Assembly (NCBI RefSeq): GCF_002029255.1
Contig: NZ_MZGT01000019.1
Location: 20,355-84,354 of the forward strand
DNA length: 64,000 bases
Direction of reading: 5' to 3'
Origin: Clostridium chromiireducens
GTDB lineage: Bacteria > Bacillota > Clostridia > Clostridiales > Clostridiaceae
Position numbers and translations under genes: made by a program
The notes under the pieces: model-generated
Databases searched by the model: none
Seen by the model: the letters and a program-made list of their open reading frames with translations, nothing else
What the model was told of the DNA's origin: nothing
Shown: positions 19,419-28,655 of the stretch, in pieces
Position numbering within the stretch: position 1 is the first letter of the stretch
Layout of the letters: every line of letters begins with the position of its first letter

Positions 19419-20438
19419 CTAATTTACTGAAAAGTACTCTATGCCTATCGCTTCACGAACTTCACTCAATGTCTTAGCCGCTACTTCTCTAGCTTTATCA
19501 CTACCATCTTTAAGCATCTTATATACTGAATCAATATCTTTTTCAAATTCGAGCCTTCTATTTCTTATTGGTTCTAATTCAGCTTGTAAAACTTCATTTA
19601 AATATCTCTTAACTTTTACATCACCAAGTCCACCACGTTTATAATGCTCTTTCATTTCTTCCACTGCGTTCTTATCAGTAGCAAAAACGTCTAAATAAGT
19701 AAATACAGTATTTCCTTCTACTTGTCCTGGGTCTTCAACTCTTATATGGTTAGGGTCCGTGTACATTGACATGACTTTCTTTTTAATTGTATCTGCATCA
19801 TCTGATAAATAGATACAATTTCCTATTGATTTGCTCATTTTAGCTTTACCATCAGTTCCTGGCAATCTTCCTGCATTAGAACTTGGAAGCACGGCTTCAG
19901 GTTCAACTAAAACATCTCCATATATAGAATTAAAACTTCTAACTATTTCCCTTGTTTGTTCTATCATAGGTAATTGATCTTCTCCAACAGGAACTGTATC
20001 CGCCTTAAAAGCAGTGATATCTGCTGCTTGGCTTACAGGATATACTAGAAATCCTGCTGGTATACTATTTTCAAAGTTTTTTTGCTTTATTTCTTGCTTA
20101 ACTGTCGGATTTCTCTCAAGCCTTGATAGTGTAACCAAGTTAAGATAATGCATTGTTAATTCATTTAATTCTGGTATTTGTGATTGTATAAATATATTAG
20201 ACTTACTTGGATCAATTCCAACTGCCAAATAATCTAATGCCACTTCTTTTAAACTATTTCTTATCTTTTCAGGATTTCTTGCATTATCAGTTAAAGCTTG
20301 TTGATCTGCAATCATTATAAAACTTTCATACAATCCAGACTCTTGGAGAGTTACTCTATTTTTTAAAGAACCTATATAATGTCCAATATGTAACTTTCCA
20401 GTCGGTCTATCTCCTGTTAATATTATCTTCTTACCCAT
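19419..20438 (-). CDS. trpS: Tryptophan--tRNA ligase
   Basis: Class I aminoacyl-tRNA synthetase of 339 residues. The HIGH motif is at residues 17-20 (LHIGHYIG) and KMSKS at 200-204. It charges tRNA-Trp with L-tryptophan. No T-box leader is visible upstream; a small gene lies 30 bp before it instead. The next gene (DUF3284-like) follows after 32 bp. Confidence 0.96.
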   Translation of the reverse strand: MGKKIILTGDRPTGKLHIGHYIGSLKNRVTLQESGLYESFIMIADQQALTDNARNPEKIRNSLKEVALDYLAVGIDPSKSNIFIQSQIPELNELTMHYLNLVTLSRLERNPTVKQEIKQKNFENSIPAGFLVYPVSQAADITAFKADTVPVGEDQLPMIEQTREIVRSFNSIYGDVLVEPEAVLPSSNAGRLPGTDGKAKMSKSIGNCIYLSDDADTIKKKVMSMYTDPNHIRVEDPGQVEGNTVFTYLDVFATDKNAVEEMKEHYKRGGLGDVKVKRYLNEVLQAELEPIRNRRLEFEKDIDSVYKMLKDGSDKAREVAAKTLSEVREAIGIEYFSVN

Positions 20439-20468
20439 TAAAAATTCACTCCTAAACTGTAAAACTGA

Positions 20469-20714
20469 TTAAACTTCTACTTTCGTTTTACTCTCAACAA
20501 CTTCATTAATTATCTCTACTCTTTTTTCACCTAAAACATTGGCTATTTTGTTTGACATGCTTTTTTCCTTATAAATAGCATCTCTATTTGCATCAACTAT
20601 TTTCATGATTCTTTCTTCCATTTTTTCATATGAAATTAAATCATCATGATATGTATCTACAATATCCTTTAAACATGTTGCTAACTCTCTTGGGTTTCTA
20701 TAAACTGCTCTCAT
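20469..20714 (-). CDS. Small conserved-looking protein, function unknown
   Basis: An 81-residue charged, mostly helical protein (MRAVYRNPRELATCLKDIV...). I do not recognise a characterised domain. Codon use and a proper ATG preceded by GGAG support it as a real gene. The 30-bp gap to trpS suggests one transcript. It has no transmembrane segment or cysteine-based metal motif; a nucleic-acid-binding or regulatory role is only a guess. Confidence 0.6.
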   Translation of the reverse strand: MRAVYRNPRELATCLKDIVDTYHDDLISYEKMEERIMKIVDANRDAIYKEKSMSNKIANVLGEKRVEIINEVVESKTKVEV

Positions 20715-20814
20715 TTTTTACTCCTTAATACTAAAAAATAAATTTTATCTCATGTCCTTCTTTTTCACTACTTTCCTCTTTCCATCGTTAAGCAGAGAAA
20801 TTTCTGACTTTAGA

Positions 20815-20868
20815 TAGGCTCAACTAAGCTCAGCTGGAGTGATTAACACCATCTGATAAGTTTCACTT
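20815..20868 (-). repeat. Dispersed repeat C2, left-end fragment
   Basis: On the minus strand it begins AAGTGAAACTTATCAGATGG and runs through CTTAGTTGAGCCTATC, about 75-80 percent identical by eye to the first 55 bp of C1. The arms ATCAGATGG and CCAGCTGA keep the hairpin. It lies 100 bp upstream of the small gene before trpS. Confidence 0.6.
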
Positions 20869-20977
20869 ATAAAAGACTTCTTTATAATTTATATTATTAC
20901 CTATTTATATGAATTTAGTAAATAAGTTTTGCTTTATTATATCATTAAATACAGTAAAATTCTAGATTCCAAAACAA

Positions 20978-21012
20978 AGGCTACCTTAAAATTATAATTT
21001 TTAAGATAACCT
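20978..21012 (-). terminator. Terminator of universal stress protein gene
   Basis: AGGTTATCTTAAAAATT pairs with its downstream copy AATTTTAAGGTAGCCT, followed on the minus strand by TTGTTTT. It lies 30 bases after the stop. Confidence 0.65.
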
Positions 21013-21041
21013 ATAAAATTACTTTGAAACTATTGCAATAA

Positions 21042-21473
21042 TTATTTAATACTAATAGTAAAATCATTAGGAACTATCATCACAATACATTTAGCACGTT
21101 TAACAACATTTGTTGTTACTGATCCTATAATTCTATTTAAACCTCTTTTAGTAGATCTAGTCATAACGATTACACCTATATTTTCTTCATTTGCCTTCTT
21201 CACAATTTCATCTCCAGGATATCCAAAGGTAAAATACGTCTCAACCTTGTAATCTTTCATTTTTTCTTTTGCAGCTTCTAAAATTTCTTCACCCAATTCT
21301 TGAGCTAATTTTATTTCATCAGCAACTATCATTTCATTAATTAGTACTAATTCTTTGACATTCATTATTGTGATTTCAATTGTATCCTCGGGAAATATCT
21401 CTTTTACAAAATCCAAAGAATGCATACTTCTCTCTGTCCCATCTATCGGTATTAACACTTTCCTTTTATTCAT
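21042..21473 (-). CDS. Universal stress protein, UspA family
   Basis: A 143-residue single-domain UspA protein with MNKRKVLIPIDGTERS at the N-terminus and GSVTTNVVKRAKCIVMIVP at the C-terminus. The usual ATP-binding pattern G-2x-G-9x-G[ST] is incomplete: the two early glycines are replaced (TRSTKRGLNRIIGSV), so nucleotide binding is doubtful. The gene is alone between two terminators. The family responds to starvation and stress; no specific role can be given. Confidence 0.88.
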   Translation of the reverse strand: MNKRKVLIPIDGTERSMHSLDFVKEIFPEDTIEITIMNVKELVLINEMIVADEIKLAQELGEEILEAAKEKMKDYKVETYFTFGYPGDEIVKKANEENIGVIVMTRSTKRGLNRIIGSVTTNVVKRAKCIVMIVPNDFTISIK

Positions 21474-21644
21474 ATATACTCCCCCTTAAAATTCTCATTG
21501 TTATAGTATTCTACAACGTATTAATAATATCCTCTATTTTCTTATTTATTACATAGATAATTTTTCACTAAATTTACTTATTTAAATTTTATAAATTCAC
21601 TTAATTTTTAAGCCCATTTTTTAAAGTTTAATCTAAAAATAATT

Positions 21645-21686
21645 AGTGTATACCTATATCTAAAAATTTAGATATAGGTATACACT
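21645..21686 (-). terminator. Long perfect palindrome, terminator
   Basis: A 42-base perfect palindrome (AGTGTATACCTATATCTAAA and its complement, no unpaired arm bases), just after the ferredoxin-domain gene. On the minus strand it runs into TAATTATTTTTAG, so it probably terminates transcription. Confidence 0.65.
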
Positions 21687-21697
21687 ATTCTTTACTT

Positions 21698-22435
21698 CTA
21701 CTCAATAATTTCGCCGTTTCTTGAAATTGTCACTACTTGCCAAGGAATCATCTTTTCACTTGCCTTCAATGCATTTTTAACTGCGTTTTCTATTCCTCCA
21801 CAACAAGGCACTTCCATTCTTACAACTGTAACACTTTTTATTTCATTCATATTCAAAATCGTTGTTAACTTTTCTGAATAATCACCTTCATCTAGTTTTG
21901 GACATCCTATTAATGTAATTCTATTTTTAATAAATTTGTTATGAAAATCTCCATATGCATAAGCTGTACAATCAGCCGCAATAAGTAAATTTGCATTATT
22001 AAAATACGCTGCATTTGGAGAAACAAGTTTAATTTGTACTGGCCATTGATTTAACTGAGATACTACTTCATCTGAATTTGTTTGTTTTTTTACTTCAATT
22101 TTATTATGATTCTTTAACATTTGGGCTTGTGAGCCAGGACATCCAAATGATATATTTTCGTTCTTTTTCATTTCAATCTTTTGTTGCTCCATTTTTCTCT
22201 TCTCCATATTTATTTTTACAGCTTCCTCATCATAAGGATCTGCTTCGCGCTCCTCAAAAGTAATTGCCCCAGTCACGCATGAAGGAAGGCAATCACCAAG
22301 TCCATCACAATAATCATCACGTAATAACTTTGCTTTTCCATCTATAATTCCAATAGCACCCTCATGGCAGGCACTCGCACAAAGCCCACATCCGTTGCAT
22401 TTTTCTTCATCTATTTTAATAACCCTTCTTATCAT
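21698..22435 (-). CDS. Ferredoxin-domain protein with C-terminal CCGG motif
   Basis: A 245-residue protein. The N-terminal domain holds clusters CNGCGLCASACHEGA (residues 13-27) and CDGLGDCLPSCVTGA, giving a ferredoxin fold with two cysteine clusters. A charged linker (residues 75-100) follows. The C-terminal half is a separate domain with an ADCTAYAYGDFHN block and EVPCCGGIENAV, cysteines that could bind another metal or cluster. The family appears in anaerobes, but its substrate is not established; the likely role is electron transfer. AGGAGAG precedes the ATG. It is transcribed alone. Confidence 0.8.
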   Translation of the reverse strand: MIRRVIKIDEEKCNGCGLCASACHEGAIGIIDGKAKLLRDDYCDGLGDCLPSCVTGAITFEEREADPYDEEAVKINMEKRKMEQQKIEMKKNENISFGCPGSQAQMLKNHNKIEVKKQTNSDEVVSQLNQWPVQIKLVSPNAAYFNNANLLIAADCTAYAYGDFHNKFIKNRITLIGCPKLDEGDYSEKLTTILNMNEIKSVTVVRMEVPCCGGIENAVKNALKASEKMIPWQVVTISRNGEIIE

Positions 22436-22621
22436 AAAACTCTCCTCCTACACTAAATCTTCACCATATTTTAATATTAGTCATACATTATTAACTTAAA
22501 TAATGTATTCTAGTAAATTACTCACTTTATGTATTCATTATAATTGAATACTAATAATAAATCCGTTTCATTTGATACAAATCCAAAAGAACCTTTGTAA
22601 TTTATTGATTGTTAAAATAAA

Positions 22622-22660
22622 AAGTTGTTTCAATTAGAAAATATCTTTGAAACAACTCTG
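22622..22660 (-). terminator. Terminator of the nadABC operon
   Basis: On the minus strand AGTTGTTTCAAAG pairs with TTGAAACAACT and is followed by TTTTTATTTT. It lies about 250 bases after nadC, beyond repeat R2. Confidence 0.65.
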
Positions 22661-22770
22661 TTAATCTTATATTATATTTAACTTTATAATAACATATATT
22701 AAATTTCAGAATCAAGCTTTATAAATAAATATATCATATAGATACTCAAATTGCATATTTGGCTTGTAAT

Positions 22771-22870
22771 TAAAGTAACTACCCATACTTATTAACTTTG
22801 AGTGTATCACTTTATTAGAAATAAGTAACATATTGTGTTTCGGTAAGTTATGCTTAAGTCTAAGTTACAT
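22771..22870 (-). repeat. Inverted-repeat element R2, internally deleted copy
   Basis: Read on the minus strand it has TAACTTAGACTTAAGCATAA, ACCGAAACACA, then TATGTTACTTATTTCTA and a right flank matching that of R1. The central arms and loop of R1 are absent, leaving a small hairpin of the outer arms. It lies between nadC and its terminator. The remainder of the 22436-22906 gap is AT-rich with no gene. Confidence 0.55.
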
Positions 22871-22906
22871 GCCGTTTATCTACGTTGTTACTTAATTATA
22901 TGAATT

Positions 22907-23746
22907 TTAAAGTATAGTTAAGTTTTTCATGCTGAAATCTAAGATTTTAGCTGAGTGAGTTAAAGCCCCTACAGATATATAATCTACTCCTATTTCTGCT
23001 ATTTCTCTTATATTACTTAATTCCACATTTCCTGAAAACTCAGTTAGAGCTCTTCCCTCTATCATTTCCACTGCTTTTCTAGCTATATCTAAAGTCATGT
23101 TATCAAGCATTATGATGTCAGCTTCTGCCTCTAATGCTTCTTTTACCATTTCAATACTTTCCGTTTCTACCTCTATCTTTCTAACAAACGAAGAATTTTG
23201 CCTTGCAAGAAGCACAGCATTTTTTATTCCACCTGCTGCACTTATATGATTATCTTTAAGCATAATTCCATCAGATAGATTAAATCTGTGATTACAGCCT
23301 CCACCAACTTTTACTGAATATTTTTCTAGAATTCTAAGATTTGGTGTTGTTTTTCTTGTGTCTAATAGTTTTGTGCTTGTATGGCTCATCTCCTGAACAA
23401 ATCTATTTGTTAATGTTGCTATCCCACTCATTCTCTGCAATAAATTTAATGCTATTCTTTCACCAATCAACAAGTTCCTTGTATTACCTTTTAAAAAACC
23501 AATTTTTTCTTTTGCATATACCTTATCACCATCATTTTTATAAATCTCTATCTCAACATTCCCCAATATATCAAATACTCTTCTAAATACTTCTAAACCT
23601 GCAACAATTCCATCTTCTTTGCATAATAGTTCAACTGTAGCAGTACTCTTTTCATCTATAATTGAATTTGTTGTTATATCTTCATTTGGTGCATCTTCGA
23701 TAAGTGCATCCCGTATTATCTTATCTACAACTAAGTAGTTGATCAT
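22907..23746 (-). CDS. nadC: Nicotinate-nucleotide pyrophosphorylase (carboxylating)
   Basis: Quinolinate phosphoribosyltransferase: converts quinolinate and PRPP to nicotinate mononucleotide. A 279-residue protein with the family motifs DTRKTTPNLR, KYSVKVGGGCNHR and IEVETES, plus the C-terminal IMLDNM and VDYISVGALTHS blocks that form the phosphoribose site. Its start overlaps the end of nadB by 26 bp, indicating translational coupling. Last gene of nadABC. Confidence 0.96.
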   Translation of the reverse strand: MINYLVVDKIIRDALIEDAPNEDITTNSIIDEKSTATVELLCKEDGIVAGLEVFRRVFDILGNVEIEIYKNDGDKVYAKEKIGFLKGNTRNLLIGERIALNLLQRMSGIATLTNRFVQEMSHTSTKLLDTRKTTPNLRILEKYSVKVGGGCNHRFNLSDGIMLKDNHISAAGGIKNAVLLARQNSSFVRKIEVETESIEMVKEALEAEADIIMLDNMTLDIARKAVEMIEGRALTEFSGNVELSNIREIAEIGVDYISVGALTHSAKILDFSMKNLTIL

Positions 23747-25028
23747 CTAACTTTCCTCCCCATTCCTGTATAACCCCTGTTACCAAATTTCTATTTTCAT
23801 AGACCATTTCTTCTATGGATTTATTTAATTGTTCCACAGTAGAAACTTCTATTTCTTGTTTATCCACAGTACTGTTTATTAAATGTGCAGCCCTTCTGGA
23901 AAATACAAGCCCTTCAAGTAATGAATTACTTGCTAGTCTATTGGCACCATGTATTCCTGTGCAGCTTGTCTCTCCTACCGCATATAAATTTTTCATGGAT
24001 GTTTGTGAGTTAATATTAACCTTTATTCCTCCCATAAAAAAGTGCTGAGCTGGAGATACTTTAATATACTCTTTTGTTATATTAGTTCCTCTTCTTAAAC
24101 ATTCCTCATAAATTGTTGAAAATCTATTCTTTATATAATCTTCACCTAAAAATCTTATATCTAAGTATACATATGGTGTCTCAGTTTCTTTTATTTGTTC
24201 ATAAACAGCTTTTGAAACCACGTCTCTAGGTAAAAGTTCGTTTACAAATCTCTTACTATTAATATTAGTTAAGATTCCGCCTTCCCCTCTTAAGGATTCT
24301 GATATTAAAAATCTTCTTTCATTTCTTCCTTCTTCATAAAATGCTGTCGGATGAATTTGAATGTAATTAACATCCTTAAGTTCTATGTTGTGTTTTATTG
24401 CTGTTGCAATTCCATCTCCGGTTAATATTTTTTGATTTGTTGAGTTATTAAATAATCCACCTATTCCCCCAGTGGCAAGCACTACAGTTTTTGCATAAAC
24501 ATTTATCTGCTCGTTCTCTTTAATTAATATAGCCCCAATACATTTATTATCTTTTTCTATAATATCTACAAAAAAAGTATCTTCATAGACATGTATATTA
24601 TCTTTTTGCTTTATTTTTTCAATTAGAATTTTTGCTGTACTTTCTCCTGTATTGTCTTTAGTATGAACTATTCTACTTATAGAATGAGCACCTTCTTTTG
24701 TGAAATTAAGACTACCATCTTCATTCCTATCAAATTCAAGTCCCATTTCTATCAAATTATTTATGTTATATACAGATTCAGCTGCTAAAACATTAACAGC
24801 TTCCAAATCATTTTCATACTTACCTGCTTTTAAAGTATCACTAACAAATAAAGGTATATCGTCTATACCTTTAGCCATAGATATTCCACCTTGCGCTAAA
24901 TAAGTATTGCTGCAATTTAACTTATCTTTACATACAATTAAAATATTTAAATCGTCCCTTAAATTTAACCCACAATAAAGACCTGACACTCCTGAACCTA
25001 CTATTAATACATCAACAAACCTGTTCAT
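23721..25028 (-). CDS. nadB: L-aspartate oxidase
   Basis: FAD enzyme oxidising L-aspartate to iminoaspartate, which NadA condenses with dihydroxyacetone phosphate. The N-terminal FAD motif VDVLIVGSGVSGLYCG (residues 5-20) is followed by NTYLAQGGIS, the LATGGIGGLF block and the GANRLASNSLLEGLVF motif. At 435 residues it lacks much of the C-terminal helical domain of the roughly 540-residue E. coli enzyme, as in other clostridia. An anaerobe should use an acceptor other than oxygen, such as fumarate (inference). Between nadA (9 bp) and nadC (overlap). Confidence 0.95.
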   Translation of the reverse strand: MNRFVDVLIVGSGVSGLYCGLNLRDDLNILIVCKDKLNCSNTYLAQGGISMAKGIDDIPLFVSDTLKAGKYENDLEAVNVLAAESVYNINNLIEMGLEFDRNEDGSLNFTKEGAHSISRIVHTKDNTGESTAKILIEKIKQKDNIHVYEDTFFVDIIEKDNKCIGAILIKENEQINVYAKTVVLATGGIGGLFNNSTNQKILTGDGIATAIKHNIELKDVNYIQIHPTAFYEEGRNERRFLISESLRGEGGILTNINSKRFVNELLPRDVVSKAVYEQIKETETPYVYLDIRFLGEDYIKNRFSTIYEECLRRGTNITKEYIKVSPAQHFFMGGIKVNINSQTSMKNLYAVGETSCTGIHGANRLASNSLLEGLVFSRRAAHLINSTVDKQEIEVSTVEQLNKSIEEMVYENRNLVTGVIQEWGGKLDDQLLSCR

Positions 25029-25037
25029 TGTTATTAC

Positions 25038-25967
25038 CTAAATGTCTTTCGCATCTTCAGATGCTAATATGTGCATATTTTCCAATGATTTCAAAGCTTT
25101 TTTTCTAATATCTTCATTTAAAATCATTTCATTTTTTCCATTCAATAGAGCATCATATAAATTTTCAAGAGTTGTCTTTTTCATATCCTGGCAACATATT
25201 TTATCTCCAGGGATAAAGAAATCTTTATTAGGATTTTTCTTTTTCAATTCATGTAAAATTCCTTCTTCTGTTGCTATAATAAATTCATTTCCATCATTTT
25301 TAGTTGCATAATCTATAATTCCACTTGTACTTCCTACATAATCAGCAATATCTCTAATTTCTTTTGTACACTCTGGATGCACCAATACTTTCGCACCTTT
25401 GTGTTTTTCTTTTTCTTTTAATATATCTTCTCTGCTTATTTTATTATGACATCTGCAAAAACCATCCCATAATATAAATTCTTTTTCAGGAAAGAATTCT
25501 GAAATATATTCTCCTAAATTTCTATCTGGTAAAAACATTATTTGTTTACTAGGTACATTTTTTAATATCTTTAGTGCACTTGAAGATGTTACAGCTAAAT
25601 CACAATGTGCTTTTACATTAGCTGTCGAATTTATGTAGCATACAACATAAGCTTCTGGATACTTTTCCTTTAATTCTAATAAGGCCTTACCACTAGCCAT
25701 ATCTGCCATAGAACATCCTGCACTCGCACATGGCATCAGAACAGTTTTATGCGGCGATAGTATCTTCGCACTTTCTGCCATAAATCTAACTCCACAAAAC
25801 ATTATAGTTTCTTCGGTGCAATCTCTAGCTACTTCACTTAAATAATAAGAATCCCCCACATAATCTGCTAATTCTTGTACAAATCCTGGCTGGTAATAAT
25901 GAGCAAGAATAACCGCATTCTTTTCTTTTTTCAATTTTAATATTTCTTTAACTAAATCTGCCCCCAT
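25038..25967 (-). CDS. nadA: Quinolinate synthase
   Basis: A 309-residue [4Fe-4S] enzyme making quinolinate from iminoaspartate and DHAP. The three cluster cysteines lie in MPCASAGCSM, GFCRCHNKI and GDKICCQDM. The substrate motif AHYYQPGFVQELADYVGDS is at residues 22-40. It heads nadABC. The promoter and a palindromic operator lie 20-80 bases upstream. Confidence 0.96.
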   Translation of the reverse strand: MGADLVKEILKLKKEKNAVILAHYYQPGFVQELADYVGDSYYLSEVARDCTEETIMFCGVRFMAESAKILSPHKTVLMPCASAGCSMADMASGKALLELKEKYPEAYVVCYINSTANVKAHCDLAVTSSSALKILKNVPSKQIMFLPDRNLGEYISEFFPEKEFILWDGFCRCHNKISREDILKEKEKHKGAKVLVHPECTKEIRDIADYVGSTSGIIDYATKNDGNEFIIATEEGILHELKKKNPNKDFFIPGDKICCQDMKKTTLENLYDALLNGKNEMILNEDIRKKALKSLENMHILASEDAKDI

Positions 25968-25990
25968 ATTTACACTTCTTTCTTTTATTA

Positions 25991-26016
25991 TTTACAGGTG
26001 TATATACACCTGTAAA
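25991..26016 (-). promoter_or_regulatory. Palindromic operator of nadABC, NiaR-like
   Basis: A perfect 26-bp palindrome built on ACAGGTGTA-TATACACCTGT. It lies just downstream of the -10 box, over the expected transcription start. The ACAGGTGT/ACACCTGT halves resemble sites of the NiaR (YrxA) niacin repressor of Firmicutes, known to control nadABC. No niaR gene is in this window, so the regulator is inferred. Confidence 0.65.
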
Positions 26017-26020
26017 TATA

Positions 26021-26048
26021 ATTATATCACATAATTTCTCCTATTCAA
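26021..26048 (-). promoter_or_regulatory. nadABC promoter
   Basis: On the minus strand TTGAAT, 16 bases, then TATAAT, directly upstream of the palindromic operator and nadA. Confidence 0.65.
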
Positions 26049-26130
26049 TAACAATGATAATAAACATATAATAGAACAAGGCAATATCTACTTTTTATCC
26101 AGCTAAAGTTCTTTAATGCCCTCGTGCAAT

Positions 26131-26166
26131 AAAAAAGTTACTTTCAAATAATATTGAAAGTAACTA
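26131..26166 (-). terminator. Terminator of the PocR-type chemoreceptor gene
   Basis: AGTTACTTTCA and TGAAAGTAACT with an 8-base loop, followed on the minus strand by TTTTTT. Eight bases after the stop codon. Confidence 0.8.
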
Positions 26167-26173
26167 CATATTA

Positions 26174-27220
26174 TTATCTTAAATTTTCCATCATATTACT
26201 TAATTGATCTACAATATATACAGAATCCTGAATATTTAGTGTTACTGCTTCCATAGCTTTTGCTTGTTCCTTAGTTGTATCAAGAGTTATTTTAGAATTT
26301 TTGATAGTCCCTTGAACTGATTCCTGAATCTTAATTGTTAAATCAGAAATACTCTTTGCTGTTTCTTTTGAATTCTCCGCTAAATTTTTTATCTCTTTTG
26401 CAACAACCGAGAATCCCTTTCCTACTTCACCAGCACGTGCGGCTTCAATTGATGCATTAAGCCCTAACATTTTTGTTTGAGCTGCAAGGCTCTTTATAGA
26501 ATCAAGTATTGCATTAATCTTTTCAGTAATCTCTCCTACTTGACTTATTTCACCATTTAATTCCTCTTGCTGAGATGTAATATTAGTTGCAGAAGCTGAA
26601 AGTTCTTCTATTGTAGCAGATACCTGCATAAAATTATTGCTTAATTTTTTCGTTAAAATATCTAAATTTAATTCATTATGACCATTTTTAGCAAGGGAGT
26701 TTACAACTAAAAACAATACACTTGCTGCTGCTTCAATATGTTTCATATCTACCCTGCCAACTTCATTAGCTGCGCTAACAAATGAATTAGGATCAACATT
26801 TATTTCTTTAGCTATTTGGATAACATTACTTTCTTTAGGGGCTTCGGTTAACATTTGCCCTCCTAGAACAGTTCCAATTAGTCTTCCTTCTATAATTATT
26901 GGTGCGGCAAAATCTACTAATCCAGCGTGACATAAACCTACATAAGGTTTTCCGGTTCTTGCTGCTTCTTCTCCCATCCTCTTATGAGATGCTGCACATC
27001 TATCATCTCCAATTTTAGTTGAATGAACGAATTTATCACAAAAAGTGGTATAAGAACTTGGATTAGTTACCGGATTCCCATCTTTATCTACAGTTACGCT
27101 CGCGCAATTCATAGCGAAAGCAAAATCATCCTGAAACTTCTGCAATAACTTAATATCAATTATATCTTTTATTTCCAAAGCCTCCATATCAAGTTCATTA
27201 TTCTCTAATAATTTTATCAT
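26174..27220 (-). CDS. Soluble methyl-accepting chemotaxis-like protein with PocR sensory domain
   Basis: The N-terminal PocR-type domain (about residues 20-180) has the Cys/His-rich blocks CDKFVHSTKIGDDRCAASH and GLCHAGLVDFAAPI, which may bind a small ligand or metal. A shorter C-terminal MCP signalling domain (about 200-345) has the hairpin tip IKSLAAQTKMLGLNASIEAA and EVGKGFSVVAKEIKNLAE. There is no transmembrane helix or HAMP domain, so it is cytoplasmic. The ATG at 27220 is preferred: it has GAGGGGG six bases upstream, whereas the longer frame from 27268 has no ribosome site. No chemotaxis genes are nearby. Confidence 0.9.
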   Translation of the reverse strand: MIKLLENNELDMEALEIKDIIDIKLLQKFQDDFAFAMNCASVTVDKDGNPVTNPSSYTTFCDKFVHSTKIGDDRCAASHKRMGEEAARTGKPYVGLCHAGLVDFAAPIIIEGRLIGTVLGGQMLTEAPKESNVIQIAKEINVDPNSFVSAANEVGRVDMKHIEAAASVLFLVVNSLAKNGHNELNLDILTKKLSNNFMQVSATIEELSASATNITSQQEELNGEISQVGEITEKINAILDSIKSLAAQTKMLGLNASIEAARAGEVGKGFSVVAKEIKNLAENSKETAKSISDLTIKIQESVQGTIKNSKITLDTTKEQAKAMEAVTLNIQDSVYIVDQLSNMMENLR

Positions 27221-27422
27221 GAAAATCCCCCTCATTTTTTGTCTGTAAATAGACTTACGGTTATGCAAATATCAAAATGTCTAGAAATCTATGCTAAATT
27301 ATAACATTTCTCTATAAATATCGACTTATTTCCATTCTACTTAAGATTTATTTTTTATAATTTATATGATTATTAACGGAATATATAAAATATTTTCTTT
27401 TAAAAATATTTTAATTTGTATA

Positions 27423-27451
27423 TTGACATAAAATAACTGTCATTGTATTAT
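27423..27451 (+). promoter_or_regulatory. Promoter of the GntR-ABC operon
   Basis: TTGACA at 27423, 17-base spacer, TATTAT at 27446. It is the only strong sigma-A-like pair in the gap and lies 57 bases before the GntR start. Confidence 0.7.
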
Positions 27452-27483
27452 TGTATTAACAACCTAGTACAGTAACACAATGA
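27440..27483 (+). promoter_or_regulatory. Candidate autoregulatory operator of the GntR-family repressor
   Basis: TCATTGT at 27440 and ACAATGA at 27477 form an inverted repeat with a 30-base spacer. The left half overlaps the -10 box. YtrA-type GntR regulators bind their own promoters at spaced repeats, so autoregulation is plausible; the site itself is inferred. Confidence 0.3.
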
Positions 27484-27507
27484 TAAAATTTATGAAGGAG
27501 TGAGACT

Positions 27508-27876
27508 ATGTCATGGAATTTTAATGACGATAGACCAATTTACGTGCAGCTTATGGAACAAATTCAACTTAGAATAGTTTCAGGCATATATAAGGCGGGG
27601 GATAAATTACCCTCAGTTAGAGAGATGGCAGCTGATGCAGCTGTAAATCCTAATACAATGCAAAAAGCATTAACTGAATTAGAACGAACAGGTTTAGTAT
27701 TTAGTCAAAGAACAAGTGGTAGATTCATTACGGAGGATATTAGTATGATAAAAGATATAAGAAACGGTTTAGCAAAAGAGCAAATCGAAAAATTTCTCTT
27801 CAATATGGAGAAAATAGGTTATACAAAACAAGAGACAATACAACTTATAGAAGTTATATCAAAGGAGATGAAATAA
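27508..27876 (+). CDS. GntR-family repressor, YtrA subfamily
   Basis: A 122-residue protein with the winged helix DRPIYVQLMEQIQLRIVSG...GDKLPSVREMAADAAVNPNTMQKAL at residues 8-58 and only a short C-terminal tail, which defines the YtrA class. Such repressors control adjacent ABC transporter genes. AAGGAGTGAG precedes the ATG. Its stop overlaps the start of the ATPase gene (27876), so the operon is translationally coupled. Confidence 0.92.
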   Translation: MSWNFNDDRPIYVQLMEQIQLRIVSGIYKAGDKLPSVREMAADAAVNPNTMQKALTELERTGLVFSQRTSGRFITEDISMIKDIRNGLAKEQIEKFLFNMEKIGYTKQETIQLIEVISKEMK

Positions 27877-28655
27877 TGAGTAATGTTGACAATAAAATCT
27901 TGTATAATTCTAATGAAACTGATACAATCTCTGCTTATAAAAATGACAGCCTGGATAATAGCCCTATTTTAGAATGTAAAAATTTATTTAAAACTTATGC
28001 TAATGCTGAAGCCTTAAAAGGTATAAATTTAACAGTTAATCGAGGAAGAATTGTTGGGCTTTTAGGACCTAATGGCAGCGGGAAAAGTACGCTTATAAAA
28101 CTTGCAAATGGCCTTTTAACTCCATCAAGTGGAGAAATTCTAATAGCAGGAAATAAACCTGGTGTAGAAACAAAAAAGATTGTATCTTACTTACCAGAAA
28201 GAACTTATCTAAATGATTGGATGAAAGTTTCTGATATTATTAATTTCTTTAAAGATTTTTATGATAATTTCAATCCTGAGAGAGCATATAACATGTTGGC
28301 AAAATTAAATATCAATCCTAATGATAAATTAAAAACTATGTCAAAAGGAACAAAAGAGAAAGTTCAACTCATCTTGGTTATGAGTAGAGAGGCAGATTTA
28401 TATTTACTAGATGAGCCTATAGCAGGTGTAGATCCAGCAGCTAGAGATTATATTTTAAATACAATCATAACTAATTATAACGAAAATGCTACTATTATTA
28501 TCTCTACTCATCTTATTTCGGATATTGAAAGAATATTAGATGATGTAGTATTCATTTCTTATGGAAATATATTCTTAACTAAAAGTGTTGATGAAATTAG
28601 AGAAAGTGAAGGAAAGAGCGTTGATGCTCTATTTAGGGAGGTATTTAGATGTTAG
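27876..28655 (+). CDS. ABC transporter ATP-binding protein (YtrB-like)
   Basis: A 259-residue ATPase with Walker A GPNGSGKST (about residues 69-77), a degenerate signature MSKGTKEKVQ, Walker B LYLLDEPIAGVDP and switch H in STHLISD. A 30-residue N-terminal extension precedes the fold. It is partner of the following six-helix permease, with a 7-bp overlap. By analogy to Ytr systems it may respond to cell-wall antibiotics (inference). Confidence 0.92.
   Translation: MSNVDNKILYNSNETDTISAYKNDSLDNSPILECKNLFKTYANAEALKGINLTVNRGRIVGLLGPNGSGKSTLIKLANGLLTPSSGEILIAGNKPGVETKKIVSYLPERTYLNDWMKVSDIINFFKDFYDNFNPERAYNMLAKLNINPNDKLKTMSKGTKEKVQLILVMSREADLYLLDEPIAGVDPAARDYILNTIITNYNENATIIISTHLISDIERILDDVVFISYGNIFLTKSVDEIRESEGKSVDALFREVFRC

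Noticed and set aside
20715..21041. Possible T-box leader for trpS.
   Set aside because: No T-box sequence or specifier stem; only repeat C2 and a terminator of the next gene.
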